The notes: a model not told the origin generated them from the sequence alone. A DNA stretch of 63,326 nt from Bacteroidia bacterium (GCA_025455485.1 JALOMJ010000004.1:1-63326), one strand, 5' to 3'. Numbered from the stretch's first letter, positions 53,337-62,901 are shown. Numbers and translations: made by a program.

Positions 53337-56300
53337 TTATTGTACCACAATTTTTTTCACCGCTGTATCATCGCCCTTTATAATTTGAATAAAATACATG
53401 CCGGGTTTCAATTCACTGCTGTTGAACTCGATTCTGTTTTTTGAGCTGGTATAGGGCACATTAACACGCTTGCCCAAAACATCCACAACAAAAACTTCAG
53501 CACCTTCCAGATTGCCATCCACAACGAAACGTTCGCTTGCCGGATTTGGATACACATTAATAACGGCTGCCAGACTGCCTTGTTTTTCTATGGATAAAGG
53601 CGAATCAGTGGTAAAACTGAATTGAAATCCTCCACCAAAATCGGCATTGAAACTTTTAATAATTTGTCCGCTTGCATTTTTAAAACGCACAAAACCACTG
53701 CCCTGACCCGCGTTGGCCCACCACGATAAACCATCCTGACCAATATCTTCGACCACAAATGTGTAACAGCCGTTTAATTCGTAATTATCAAGGTACGTGG
53801 TGTTGGCTGCGGTAAAATTGCTTTGCCCAACAACGTTTCCTGATTCGTCATAAATTTTATAGGTTTGGTGGGTAGGCAAATTGTTGGTTCTGAATTCTAC
53901 TGAAAACAAGGAAGGGATGGTTTCAGGAATTACAAACGCAGAGCGGTAGCTGTTGTTGTGGCTGTATTGATCGGCCACACTGTTTACCTTTACAATTTCT
54001 GCATGAAACACGTTTCCACTTTGCTGAACACCATTTAACCAGAGTAATTGTTTCGGTAATTCGATGCTGAGGGTATCCATATACGCCAAATTGCCTGACC
54101 AAAAGTGGGTTTGTTTTATTGTGCTGTTGTTCACCCAATAGTGAATTTCAAGGTCATTAATGATTGTATTGCCGGTATTGCGCACCACAATGATGGGATT
54201 GTTGCAAATTGGGTTTCTTCTGGAATACAAAACTTTGGTGCTGGGAGATATTACATCCTCAATTGCGGCATCGAGAGCATGGTTAGGACCTCCATAACTC
54301 ACCAATTGGTGGGCCACCAGATAGCGGTAATCGCCGTTCACAAATTGCGGGTTCGAACAACTGTAATCCAATGTAACTGTATTGCCGGGTGTAATGTGCG
54401 GGGTTAAATCCAACATTTTGGTTAAAGACGCTTGTCCGGGGCACCAGCCCTGACGGTCGTAAACCCAGGTACCACCCTGAGGATAAATTACATTAAACGA
54501 ACACTCTTCGTTAACCGACCAACTGAATTCGTTTGGACCACCATTCACATTAAAGAAGTGTGTAATGGGGCCGCCATTTTGCTGAAATTCTCCTTCTGCC
54601 CCATGTCCGGTAATGGTTGATCGTAGTTTAAATTGCTGCGCGTTACTTTGTGTAGGCACGCTTAAAATGGGAAAACGGATATCATTTACAACAGAATTTA
54701 TTCCGGCTCCACCATCGCGGTAAGCACCTTGCCAGAGTTGATTAAAATTTAAAACCGTGCGTGGCGGTGTTCCAACAATAAACCAAAAATCGATGTCCAT
54801 TTGCTCTTGATTTTCACCACCCATGCCCATCACAAAACGCTTTGGACCTTTTAACAGTGGCTCAAAATCACTAACATCAAAAAACCAGGTTTTACCGTTG
54901 ATGCCCATGTTTAAACCCAAACCGTAAGGCGTAACAAAAGACATGATTTCGTTGTAAAATGGAAAACGGCGTATGTAATTGAGTTGTGAAATGTTTATCG
55001 TGCCTTGAGCCACTGCCGCCAATGTGCCCGTTAAGGCACCGGTATCACCATCGTAAATTTTTATTGGAGCAGCAGAATAGGCTGTTGTTGTGGTTACCAA
55101 ACTTACCACATCGTGCGCCATAGGCACTACCGTGGCATTGTTGGTAATGGAATACGAACTAATGATGGTTAGCGGTCGTATCACAGAATCTTTAACAATA
55201 ACTGTTCCGGTGCTCATGCTATAGGTGCCGCGTAAAAAACTGATGTTCGGCCGCACGTTGCCGGTTTCGAACATTCTGTTGAGTTGAAGTCCTCTGTCAT
55301 AGGTCCAGCGCAGGTTGGTGCCGGGCGAAGTAAGAGCGTTTTGTGCGTCAGTTACTGTAGTACCACTGCCTTCATTCAGTTTAAAATAAGAGAGTAAGTT
55401 GGCGAAGAAAGGGTGAGAGGCATCTACACTGCGGTTCATCCAGGCTTGAATGTCGGCCTGGGCTAAGGCTTTATTAAAAATGCAGAGTTCATTCACTTTT
55501 CCTTTGTAATTGTTAAGATAATTGTTGTCTTTACCTAGTATAAGGTTCATGAGTGCAATGGGTTTGGTTTTAGCGGTGCCACTGTGCCACAAGGCGCCGT
55601 TCAGATAAATGTTCATCACCCCTGTTGCAGTATTTTTTGTAAAGGCCCAGTGGTTCCATTGCCCTGCAATTTCATTGGTTGTTGCCAATTTGTTGATGCG
55701 GTCGTAATTGCCGGCGCTAAAACCGCAATCAAAATAAATGTTAGAGTTGTTCCAAGGGTGGTGTAAGTTGAGGTTTCTTTGAGCGGCGTTGTTTCCCCAG
55801 CCGTATAAAAGCGAGGTGTTGGCGGGCAACAAATTAGCGTCGCCATAGGCCCAGAAACTCACAGTTATTTCAGTATTAATGGCAGAGAGCGCTGATGCAT
55901 TTAATACAACATGCCCGTTGTATGAAAGGTCGAGGGCATAATTGTTTCTGGCGTATAAACAAGGGTTGGCGGAGGAATTGTGCCCGTTAAACACAATTGG
56001 GTTGGAAGGATTGGTGTTTGTAAAAGAAAGTTGAAGAAGAATGTTATCCGTGCCGTTCCATACAAAAGGCGTATGAAATTGTATTCTGTTGTTGCCTGTA
56101 ACAAAAGAAAAATTCTGGTTGTACACATTGGTGAAGCCTGTTAATACCAGCGAAGTGTTGGTTAAAATGGATGCGAGACTGTGTTGAACATCTACTCTGA
56201 AAAAATTAACTCCGCCGCCTGCGTTCGCTACATTTAAAAGTAGTGCATCGATATTGCCGGCAGTAAATCCTGCTGCTGTAAGTTCTGCTGCGGTCACTAA

Positions 56301-56801
56301 AATTTGGGTTTTGCCGGAGCGTTCATCGGATTTTAAAATATCGGGGGCGGCCACCGTTCCAGTGCCAATAGCAGTAGCCGTTTCTGAAACCACAGCGTTT
56401 AGAGTAACATTGGTTTGGAGGAAGTTATAATAATCAAAAACAGGCGCATTGCTGTAAGGAAAGGTGGTGCCTGTAAAATTGGAAATGATGTGACTGGGGG
56501 CCGTATTTAAGTTCTGCTCAATGCGGGTAGAATCAACAACAAAGGTGTTGCAGGAATAATCCCATTCGCCGCAGCCCAGGTTGGGTTGGTTGGAGTTGGA
56601 CACCAGGCCGTTTTTACACCGCATGTTGTACTTCATAATGATTTTCTCATACGTGAGGTTGTTGTTAGGGAACTGTATGAGCGTATCGCGGGTGCTGCTG
56701 CCGTATTTAAAGGCTTTTACAACAATGGTGTCTCCGGGGTTTTGGGACAAAAGAATGCCGCCGCACAACAGGGCTGCGAAAAGGAATAGACTTTTTTTCA
56801 T
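53337..56801 (-). CDS. PNGase F-like T9SS protein with a LamG insert
   Basis: An 1154-residue protein with a signal peptide (ending GILLSQ). Residues about 25-130 and 560-800 match the two jelly-roll halves of peptide-N-glycosidase F: CGEWDYSCNTFVVDST, then later MGMGGENQEQMDIDFWFIV, STITGHGAEGEFQQNGG and CSFNVIYPQGGTWVYDRQGW. Between them sits a LamG-like domain (about 290-470, including GQWNHWAFTKN and NVYLNGALWHSG-like). Ig-like beta domains follow, then a T9SS type A sorting domain (INVYPNPASERFVVDG to KKIVVQ). It would deglycosylate N-linked glycoproteins outside the cell, or only bind glycans if the active site is lost. Asp in EWDY is the candidate catalytic residue, as in PNGase F. Confidence 0.8.
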   Translation of the reverse strand: MKKSLFLFAALLCGGILLSQNPGDTIVVKAFKYGSSTRDTLIQFPNNNLTYEKIIMKYNMRCKNGLVSNSNQPNLGCGEWDYSCNTFVVDSTRIEQNLNTAPSHIISNFTGTTFPYSNAPVFDYYNFLQTNVTLNAVVSETATAIGTGTVAAPDILKSDERSGKTQILVTAAELTAAGFTAGNIDALLLNVANAGGGVNFFRVDVQHSLASILTNTSLVLTGFTNVYNQNFSFVTGNNRIQFHTPFVWNGTDNILLQLSFTNTNPSNPIVFNGHNSSANPCLYARNNYALDLSYNGHVVLNASALSAINTEITVSFWAYGDANLLPANTSLLYGWGNNAAQRNLNLHHPWNNSNIYFDCGFSAGNYDRINKLATTNEIAGQWNHWAFTKNTATGVMNIYLNGALWHSGTAKTKPIALMNLILGKDNNYLNNYKGKVNELCIFNKALAQADIQAWMNRSVDASHPFFANLLSYFKLNEGSGTTVTDAQNALTSPGTNLRWTYDRGLQLNRMFETGNVRPNISFLRGTYSMSTGTVIVKDSVIRPLTIISSYSITNNATVVPMAHDVVSLVTTTTAYSAAPIKIYDGDTGALTGTLAAVAQGTINISQLNYIRRFPFYNEIMSFVTPYGLGLNMGINGKTWFFDVSDFEPLLKGPKRFVMGMGGENQEQMDIDFWFIVGTPPRTVLNFNQLWQGAYRDGGAGINSVVNDIRFPILSVPTQSNAQQFKLRSTITGHGAEGEFQQNGGPITHFFNVNGGPNEFSWSVNEECSFNVIYPQGGTWVYDRQGWCPGQASLTKMLDLTPHITPGNTVTLDYSCSNPQFVNGDYRYLVAHQLVSYGGPNHALDAAIEDVISPSTKVLYSRRNPICNNPIIVVRNTGNTIINDLEIHYWVNNSTIKQTHFWSGNLAYMDTLSIELPKQLLWLNGVQQSGNVFHAEIVKVNSVADQYSHNNSYRSAFVIPETIPSLFSVEFRTNNLPTHQTYKIYDESGNVVGQSNFTAANTTYLDNYELNGCYTFVVEDIGQDGLSWWANAGQGSGFVRFKNASGQIIKSFNADFGGGFQFSFTTDSPLSIEKQGSLAAVINVYPNPASERFVVDGNLEGAEVFVVDVLGKRVNVPYTSSKNRIEFNSSELKPGMYFIQIIKGDDTAVKKIVVQ

Positions 56802-56916
56802 GCAATTAGGTTTAATAAGGGCAGAGGTAAATGTAGGAAAATTAATGGCTTGATTTTCCGGAAATATTGATTTTACGGGCGGGTTATTTTATCTGGGATT
56901 CCCTTAGCAATACCCA

Positions 56917-56963
56917 AGCCCTTTGAGGTCTATGCGAAAAAAACCAACAGACCTCAAAGGGCT
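56917..56963. repeat. Palindromic element, copy 2 (inverted)
   Basis: AGCCCTTTGAGGTCT (56917-56931) and AGACCTCAAAGGGCT (56949-56963) form a perfect 15-bp stem around 17 bases. Its reverse complement aligns with the element at 7594-7640, including the loop (seven T followed by CG). It lies in the gap between the PNGase F-like gene start and the secreted operon end. Confidence 0.75.
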
Positions 56964-57014
56964 AAGGAGGTGCAGGGGCGCCGCGAGAAGAGACTTTTTA
57001 AATTTATCATTGCA

Positions 57015-57131
57015 CGTCATTGCGAGCAAAACAGTTTAAATAGCATTGGTTTTGCAAAGCAATCTGTAACTGGCAATATTCAAATTTCGTTTAGATTGCT
57101 TCGGCCCTCTGTGCTACGCCTCGCAATGACG
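57015..57131. repeat. CGTCATTGCGAG-type dispersed repeat
   Basis: CGTCATTGCGAG (57015-57026) and CTCGCAATGACG (57120-57131) form terminal arms of 12 bp. Inside, AGCAATCT (57058-57065) pairs with AGATTGCT (57093-57100). This nested arrangement is the well-known intergenic repeat found in many unrelated bacteria. It holds no gene. It fills the 371-base gap between 56802 and 57172 together with the palindrome at 56917. Confidence 0.8.
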
Positions 57132-57172
57132 GGGTGTTTTGAATTTCTCAACTCCCAACCTGCCGTGTCATT

Positions 57173-57874
57173 TTACTCCAATAGCACCGCAGTTTTTACA
57201 ATATCAAAACGTTTTTCAAACTTGAATCTAACGCCATCTATAACATGAAATTCACGCTTTATTAGACTTAAGGTAATATACACAGTTTCAGCATTTAATA
57301 AACTCAACTCGTTCGCAAGAACAGAAACGCTTGTTTGGGTGCCTGGCAAATTTTTGTTGTAAGGGCATATTACTCTGGGATTTCCATCCCAAAAGGCCAG
57401 CTCAATGCGATCGGTGTAAATTGAAGAATCAAAAACCAAATACAGACTATCGGATTTATGAACCGTATCGGGCAAAACAATAGCCGCATTTGAAAAGGAT
57501 GGGAAACTGTCTACAACACTGGTTGTAAAGCTGGGCATTCCACCGGTGCCTAGCAATTGCCATGTCTGGCCTTCATTGGTTCTCCTTTGAAGTGTATCAA
57601 AGTATAATTTAATAGTGCTGTTGTAATGTAATGAGGTTCCATTAAAGTATACTGTACCTAAAGCCCCAGCGTATGAAGAAAGCATTTCATTCACAGTGTC
57701 TGTGTAAAGTAGAGATGTCGCATGATAATTGACCAGAGGCCTTATTGTATCGAAACTGCTGACAATTTTTCTAAGCCTAAACTCACCGTAATAAAACGGG
57801 TCTTGGGCTCTGAGTTTATGTAGAGAAAAAATAGAGGAAGCAAGGATGGCAGAAAAAAAGATTTTTTTCATCAT
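57173..57874 (-). CDS. Secreted protein of unknown function
   Basis: About 233 residues from ATG 57874; an upstream ATG at 57907 would overlap the preceding gene by 32 bases. The signal peptide is KKIFFSAILASSIFSLHKLRAQ. The mature protein is beta-rich, with LVNYHATSLLYTDTVNEML and GTVYFNGTSLHYNSTIKLYFDT. There is no sorting domain and no family I recognise. It is the last gene of the minus-strand operon that starts near 62740, directly after the 843-residue T9SS protein. Confidence 0.65.
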   Translation of the reverse strand: MMKKIFFSAILASSIFSLHKLRAQDPFYYGEFRLRKIVSSFDTIRPLVNYHATSLLYTDTVNEMLSSYAGALGTVYFNGTSLHYNSTIKLYFDTLQRRTNEGQTWQLLGTGGMPSFTTSVVDSFPSFSNAAIVLPDTVHKSDSLYLVFDSSIYTDRIELAFWDGNPRVICPYNKNLPGTQTSVSVLANELSLLNAETVYITLSLIKREFHVIDGVRFKFEKRFDIVKTAVLLE

Positions 57875-57875
57875 A

Positions 57876-60407
57876 TTACTGTATGGTAATTCTGTGGGTT
57901 TCTTCATGACCGTTTGAAAACTTTACATGCACAAGATAAAGCCCTTTTGAACGATCGCTAAAGTTTACCGGATAAGTAAATATTCCAGCGAGATACTTTT
58001 CTTCAAAAATGACAGCACCGACCAAATCTGTAATACGAACATGTGCGGTTTCATTGGCCACTAAATTTAAATCGATATTAAATTTACCTGCACTTGGGTT
58101 GGGGTAAACCTTTACTTTAATGTGATTGCGTATTAAGGACTTTACCTCTTCTAGCTTTTGATTTAATATGCTCATGTTGCTTTTGTGAATGGAATCAATT
58201 TGCGCAACAAGTGAGTTGGTATTTAGCGGATTAGTATGCTTAATGTATTGTTCTTCTAAACTTTTAACTGGATGTTGGTTACTCAAAGGCATAAAATCAT
58301 CTAGTACTGATCCGTTGGTTCTCATAGCGTTATTTATATATGCGCAACTGTCATAATTATTTATATATGCCCCGAACTGACTGCCGGAGGCGGCAGAAAA
58401 ACCGCTGTTGCCCCCGCTTGCATCGGGTAACAAAGCAATTTCTTTACCCGCCCTGAATACTGCGCCACCATTGGATGCGATGTTCTTTCTTGATACTAAA
58501 TGCTCAAAAGCACCATAATTACCAGGAGTTGAGTTTGTGAAATTGGAATTGTATGGATAATCAACCGAAACCTCCCTGTCTATAAAATCTTCCATTCCAT
58601 ACTGGTAGCCCTCTGTTAAATAAAACAAATTGTGCATTAACATATAGTCCAAACCTGCATACTCCCCTAAAAAATTCGGACAAACAGTTTTGCTCCATAA
58701 GCGGTCGGGCCTGTCAATAAAACAGGAAACGCCCCAGTGACTGCTATTGGGCATATAATTACTTGAATTGTTTGATTGAGCAAAATTATAATTCCCTTCG
58801 CAAGGCGCATCATTCAATATCCCTACAACTGTTGGCTTTACAGCATTATGACTCCAGGGCGCTGTACTTGCAAGCCATTGTAACCAATTGGGTATGCCGT
58901 TATTATAGCCGTGTAAAATATCACGTAAGTAAATGCCGTAATACAAATCCGAACCATTGTGTTGCACTGCGCCAGTAGTGCAATGGGGGTATACAACTGC
59001 ATTGATCTCTGTGTTATACTTTAACCTTTCGTCAGTATCATTGATTTGTACTGGCATGAAAAGCTGACTCATAAGTGTACTAATTGTTGCCTGTAAAAAA
59101 TTAAGCATAGTTTGAAGAGTAAGATAAAGAACATTGATGGCGGCCTGTAAAAAATCAGTCATCCATTCAGGTATATTAAGGTTATCAATTTCCTGTTGCA
59201 GCCACTCATGCGCTTCAGCTATGGCTTGTTGTGCCGTGGCGATGGCTGCTTCTACCACTAGATTTTTCATCACAATACTTGAAAAAACATTATTGCCACT
59301 GCCGGCAAGACAGTGGAAAAAGCCTTGCATGTCAGGCGTAATGCCTCCTCCACTAGTCGCTAGCAACTGGTATGTGCTGGCAGCAATCGGGGAATCCGAA
59401 TATAAATTCCCAAAATCGGTACAAGGGTTTTGAGGAAAAGTTAATGGCAAGCCAATGTAACAGTATGGCAAGGGTTGCCCGTACTTTATAAAGCAGCCAA
59501 GGTTGTCTAAAGCATAAGCGTATGCGATGGCCTGTGCTCCACAATTCTGACACGGTGGATTTCCTGTGTTAGGGTCATTAATTGTCCATATTGAACTTGA
59601 CTTAATGTGGTTTATTATTCTTCCTGCAATATTCGCTGCCTCAACAGACAACTTGGTTTCTCCACTTCCATAACCGAAAACATTGTTTCCTGCTGTATCA
59701 TTTACATCAACCAGTTTGTTTACAAGGGTTAAGCCCATTAATAGGTAATAAACCTGATCTTGACTCATCGCGGGCACATTTGTGTGGGTTCCATCTGCAT
59801 CCGATTGAGTTATATCAATTCCTTTACCCATTCCAATTCCGACATCCAATTGAGTAAATCCAAAATGATTATGAGGAGGATTTTTGGGGTAACCGGATCC
59901 GGTTGTGTCAAGCTCTTCATCATCATAGAAGTAGTTGAAGTGCCTGTAATTCTTCTTTACAAAATAATTAGGGATATCGTCCCTAACAAAAAACCCATTT
60001 AGATTAGGGGCATGGCTTGAATTTCTGAGTGGTTCCGCAAAATAATCAATCCTATTCACTGCATTAAGTGCGCAGAAAATTTCATATTTAATTCTGCCCA
60101 AATTCTTCCCATTGTTTTTTAACAACTTATACTCGGTAGCTAAAGCTCCCAAATAAATACCGAGTCTGGTGCCTGCATCACCAGCTTTAATAACCCTTGA
60201 ATTATTATCCAAATTCACTACGTTATAATAAGATCTCCTTTCATTAAAGGGTATACTTTCCCCTGAGTCCAATCCAATCTTAATAAAATCATTATTTAGC
60301 CTTGATTTGTAGTACCAATACTTTTTATGATTATCCAGTTCATTTTGAGCACTTAAATTATAAGTTAAAGTGAGAAAAAGGAGGAGTATTTTAAAATGAT
60401 TATGCAT
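57876..60407 (-). CDS. T9SS-exported protein with a helical insert, unknown
   Basis: An 843-residue protein with a signal peptide (ending TYNLSAQ) and a T9SS type A sorting domain (VKVYPNPSAGKFNIDLNL to HRITIQ). In between are a domain of about 370 residues rich in Tyr/Asn, then an amphipathic helical stretch (about 400-470, with QQAIAEAHEWLQQEIDNL and a run of LLQT-type heptads). A Cys-containing domain follows. The helical stretch is unusual in T9SS cargo, which is mostly beta. I do not recognise the family. It is followed at once by a smaller secreted protein gene (gap of one base to ATG 57874). Confidence 0.75.
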   Translation of the reverse strand: MHNHFKILLLFLTLTYNLSAQNELDNHKKYWYYKSRLNNDFIKIGLDSGESIPFNERRSYYNVVNLDNNSRVIKAGDAGTRLGIYLGALATEYKLLKNNGKNLGRIKYEIFCALNAVNRIDYFAEPLRNSSHAPNLNGFFVRDDIPNYFVKKNYRHFNYFYDDEELDTTGSGYPKNPPHNHFGFTQLDVGIGMGKGIDITQSDADGTHTNVPAMSQDQVYYLLMGLTLVNKLVDVNDTAGNNVFGYGSGETKLSVEAANIAGRIINHIKSSSIWTINDPNTGNPPCQNCGAQAIAYAYALDNLGCFIKYGQPLPYCYIGLPLTFPQNPCTDFGNLYSDSPIAASTYQLLATSGGGITPDMQGFFHCLAGSGNNVFSSIVMKNLVVEAAIATAQQAIAEAHEWLQQEIDNLNIPEWMTDFLQAAINVLYLTLQTMLNFLQATISTLMSQLFMPVQINDTDERLKYNTEINAVVYPHCTTGAVQHNGSDLYYGIYLRDILHGYNNGIPNWLQWLASTAPWSHNAVKPTVVGILNDAPCEGNYNFAQSNNSSNYMPNSSHWGVSCFIDRPDRLWSKTVCPNFLGEYAGLDYMLMHNLFYLTEGYQYGMEDFIDREVSVDYPYNSNFTNSTPGNYGAFEHLVSRKNIASNGGAVFRAGKEIALLPDASGGNSGFSAASGSQFGAYINNYDSCAYINNAMRTNGSVLDDFMPLSNQHPVKSLEEQYIKHTNPLNTNSLVAQIDSIHKSNMSILNQKLEEVKSLIRNHIKVKVYPNPSAGKFNIDLNLVANETAHVRITDLVGAVIFEEKYLAGIFTYPVNFSDRSKGLYLVHVKFSNGHEETHRITIQ

Positions 60408-60427
60408 GTAGTATTACAGAAAATTAT

Positions 60428-60943
60428 TCAAACATTGATTTTAATAAACTCGATTTTGTACATTCCAGTGTCAGTCTTAAGTTGTATACTCAATTCATCC
60501 CCAAACAATTTTGTTACCTCCCACCTTGCTACTGCACCTTGTTCTGACCTAAATGGAGTTACAAACAATTTGTCAAAAGTTTTAGTTGTTATAAACGGGT
60601 CACTAGGGCCTAATTGTAAATATGAATAATCATCAAATGCATTATTACTTCTATATCCTGATGTGCCAAAACCACTAATACTAAACTCCCATCGATGTTC
60701 TTCTTTAATATATGAGTAGCCTAGTTGCACACTTTCTGTCAAAATGCAAGCACATATCATATTTAATGTGTCAATTATATTATTGCTTTTAAAAGTATAA
60801 GTTTCAATTCGCCAAGCCCCTTCCAATCTCTCTTTGGGCGTTTTTTTAGATTTATCTGGATCATCCGAGTAGCGGTGTTCTTTTTTGCATTGGCTAAGTG
60901 CCAATAGAAAAAAGAGTGGGAGTATAAATTTTGATAGCTTCAT
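60428..60943 (-). CDS. Predicted lipoprotein (171 aa)
   Basis: I start at ATG 60943; an upstream TTG at 60952 overlaps the previous stop. The lipobox is LALSQC, followed by KKEH. The rest is a beta-rich domain with WRIETYTFKSNN and WEFSISGFGTSGY that resembles small lipocalin-like Bacteroidota lipoproteins. Function is unknown. The next gene upstream encodes another lipoprotein with the same opening design and a similar closing segment (VTKLFGDELSIQL here, NIDKLTTEEFVMS there), suggesting related folds. Confidence 0.65.
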   Translation of the reverse strand: MKLSKFILPLFFLLALSQCKKEHRYSDDPDKSKKTPKERLEGAWRIETYTFKSNNIIDTLNMICACILTESVQLGYSYIKEEHRWEFSISGFGTSGYRSNNAFDDYSYLQLGPSDPFITTKTFDKLFVTPFRSEQGAVARWEVTKLFGDELSIQLKTDTGMYKIEFIKINV

Positions 60944-60948
60944 GTATC

Positions 60949-61500
60949 TCAATAGCTAAGCGCTTTGGCTCGTATAAAAGAAAGCCGGTAGTTTTTGGAC
61001 ATGATACAACTCATAACGAACTCTTCAGTTGTTAACTTGTCAATGTTCCAGGTAATTTCAGCTCCCCGACTCTTTTTCTCTGAAGGCAGGTAAAGGGTGT
61101 GCGGCTGACCAATGATGCCAAGGTTGTTAAAATAGCCCGTATTATAACTCGCTTCCCTAGGGCAGGTTTGCCAACAGCCAGTGGTGCTGAATTTTAAACC
61201 ATCCTCACTCAGCTCAAAATTTGCCATATGATCGTAAGTGTAAACGGAGGGGGGGTAATATTTAGTCCCTGTTTCTCTTTCTTCTTCTGGCTTAAAGTTA
61301 TAAAGCTTTGTTTTTACATGCGTTATAGATTTAGGAAAGTACAAGAGGGTTGAATCTGCCCCATTCACTTCCATTTTGTAAACATACCAGTCCCCTCCTT
61401 CGGCAAAAAGTTTTTTTTCAGCTTCAATTTTGCCCTGATCTTTCTTTTTGCAGGTAAAAAAGAGTAGCCCTACAAGTAATAGAAAAAATGTTTTTTTCAT
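60949..61500 (-). CDS. Predicted lipoprotein (183 aa)
   Basis: A 183-residue lipoprotein with signal KKTFFLLLVGLLFFTC and lipobox LFFTC, then a Lys-rich spacer. The mature domain contains GDWYVYKMEVNGADST and WNIDKLTTEEFVMSCIM, resembling lipocalin-like folds. Function is unknown. It lies 22 bases downstream of the interrupted tail-fibre-like gene, in the same operon. Confidence 0.65.
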   Translation of the reverse strand: MKKTFFLLLVGLLFFTCKKKDQGKIEAEKKLFAEGGDWYVYKMEVNGADSTLLYFPKSITHVKTKLYNFKPEEERETGTKYYPPSVYTYDHMANFELSEDGLKFSTTGCWQTCPREASYNTGYFNNLGIIGQPHTLYLPSEKKSRGAEITWNIDKLTTEEFVMSCIMSKNYRLSFIRAKALSY

Positions 61501-61522
61501 GGTTAAAGTTTTTAATCCTCCT

Positions 61523-62740
61523 TTAGCGGAGTTCTTGTTTCAGTTTTTCAAGCTCAGCCTTTGTTTTCCTTAGTTCTTGCTGTTGCTCTATTAAATATAG
61601 GAAAATTTCTTCGATTTTCTGCATCTGTAGTTTTTGCATTTCTGCTAAGGATAAGCCCTCTTTTGCCAAATCAACCGCAGAAGGAATGTCCGGTAAGTGT
61701 TTTTCTCTTTCAATAAAGGCATCCACCTCCATTAAATCTTTTAGTTTATAGTTCTTATTAAACACAAAGTCTGCCCAATTGCTGGCGTGTATGTTCACCC
61801 AAATTTCTTTTGCCAGAATTTTTCCGTCGACTGATAATCTTGCATTGGCATGAGAGCCTGTAGATTTTGGGATTTCGGGTCCAATGTATAGATTGCCCTG
61901 CACCAATTGCATGTGAGTAGTTGCGCCATTACCCCAAAGTTGAACATCGTCATATGGTCTTCTTTCCCACCAGGTTTTAGTGTCAGTACCGGGGGTAAGA
62001 AAAGAGAAATCTATGGAAATACCATCGTGCAAGCCAACCGTTAGCCAATCCGTTCCATTCATTTTGCGCCGTAACCAAAAGTTATTGCTAAAAACGTTTG
62101 TACCCGCAACACCGGAGATTCTGGTCAGTAATTGTGTGTTGTTTTGAGTTGTGCCAACAGCTGTAGGTTCATATACTGTTAGTCTTGCGCCGGGTGTAGC
62201 CGTTCCAAGGCCAATATTGCCATTGGTTCGATTAATCCAAAGGCGGTTAGTGTTGTTGGCTTTTAAAATATAGTCATAGTTGTTACAAGTTCCTGCCGTG
62301 TTATTTCCATTGTTTCCAATAGTATTTCCTCCTTCGTACCAGGGCGTTGAGTTGACTATGCAAGGAATACTAGGTTGCGGCATAAGATCTTGTGGGGGGC
62401 AGTATTCGCAACCAATTTCATTTACACCTTACTCTCCACCACCTCTGTAAAGATTACCTTCTGCATCAGCAAATACAACACGAAAGCCGGTCCCTTTTAA
62501 ATTATTAATCTTTACTTTACCCAAACTATCCACCCACATGCGTAATGAATCGTTTGTTAGGAACCTCAGAGACCTATTATTCTCAGTCCCAACATTGGCA
62601 TTAATCGTTCCCGTTACTTCTATTGGGTCTGTTGTCCAATGCTGTTGTGCCGAAAGATTAGTGATTAGGCAAATAAAAGCTAAAGCGGAAAGATGCCTGA
62701 GTGGTATTTCAAAAAGGAAATTGTTTATGTACATTCTCAT
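61523..62740 (-). pseudogene. Tail-fibre-like secreted protein interrupted by one in-frame stop
   Basis: The frame from ATG 62740 encodes a signal peptide (ending LITNLSAQ) and a beta-repeat region (TGTINANVGTENNRSLRF) but meets TAA at 62429-62431. The same frame then continues open through 15 codons to ATG 62383 and on to 61523. The second part has the typical pattern of Bacteroidota tail-fibre-domain proteins: LWINRTNGNIGLGTATPGARLTV, then DAFIEREKHLPDIPSAVDL and a terminal coiled coil. The intact product would be about 405 residues. A single base change would restore it, so this is a recent nonsense mutation, a sequencing error or a functional stop. It heads the secreted-protein operon down to 57173. 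Confidence 0.8.
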
Positions 62741-62795
62741 TGCAAAAGTTTTGGTAAAACTATTGCCGAGAGGGTAGCAAATAAAAATTAAACCC

Positions 62796-62840
62796 GTTAA
62801 ATTTTACCGAGTATATTTCGGTAGGCTTCTAAAATTTAAC
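62796..62840. promoter_or_regulatory. Long nested palindrome, putative operator (module 2)
   Basis: The outer arms GTTAAATTTTA (62796-62806) and TAAAATTTAAC (62830-62840) are perfect 11-mers. Inside, TACCGA (62805-62810) and TCGGTA (62818-62823) form a second palindrome around GTATATT. The outer arms match those at 656-702 at 10 of 11 positions. It lies between two divergent genes (secreted operon at 62740, XRE at 62935). Confidence 0.65.
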
Positions 62841-62872
62841 ATATGAAAATTATTTTATCACAGTTAATTTAC

Positions 62873-62880
62873 TATTTTTG
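62873..62880 (+). promoter_or_regulatory. -7 box of the second XRE gene (module 2)
   Basis: TATTTTTG matches TAnnTTTG, 54 bases before the ATG at 62935 and exactly 32 bases from the palindrome edge at 62840. The spacing equals that in module 1. Confidence 0.6.
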
Positions 62881-62901
62881 AATGTGTTGACGTTGAATGT
62901 T

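Noticed and set aside
61523-62740. Phage tail fibre as evidence of a phage
   Set aside because: The protein belongs to the Bacteroidota secreted tail-fibre-domain group with a signal peptide. Its neighbours are lipoproteins and T9SS cargo, not phage genes.
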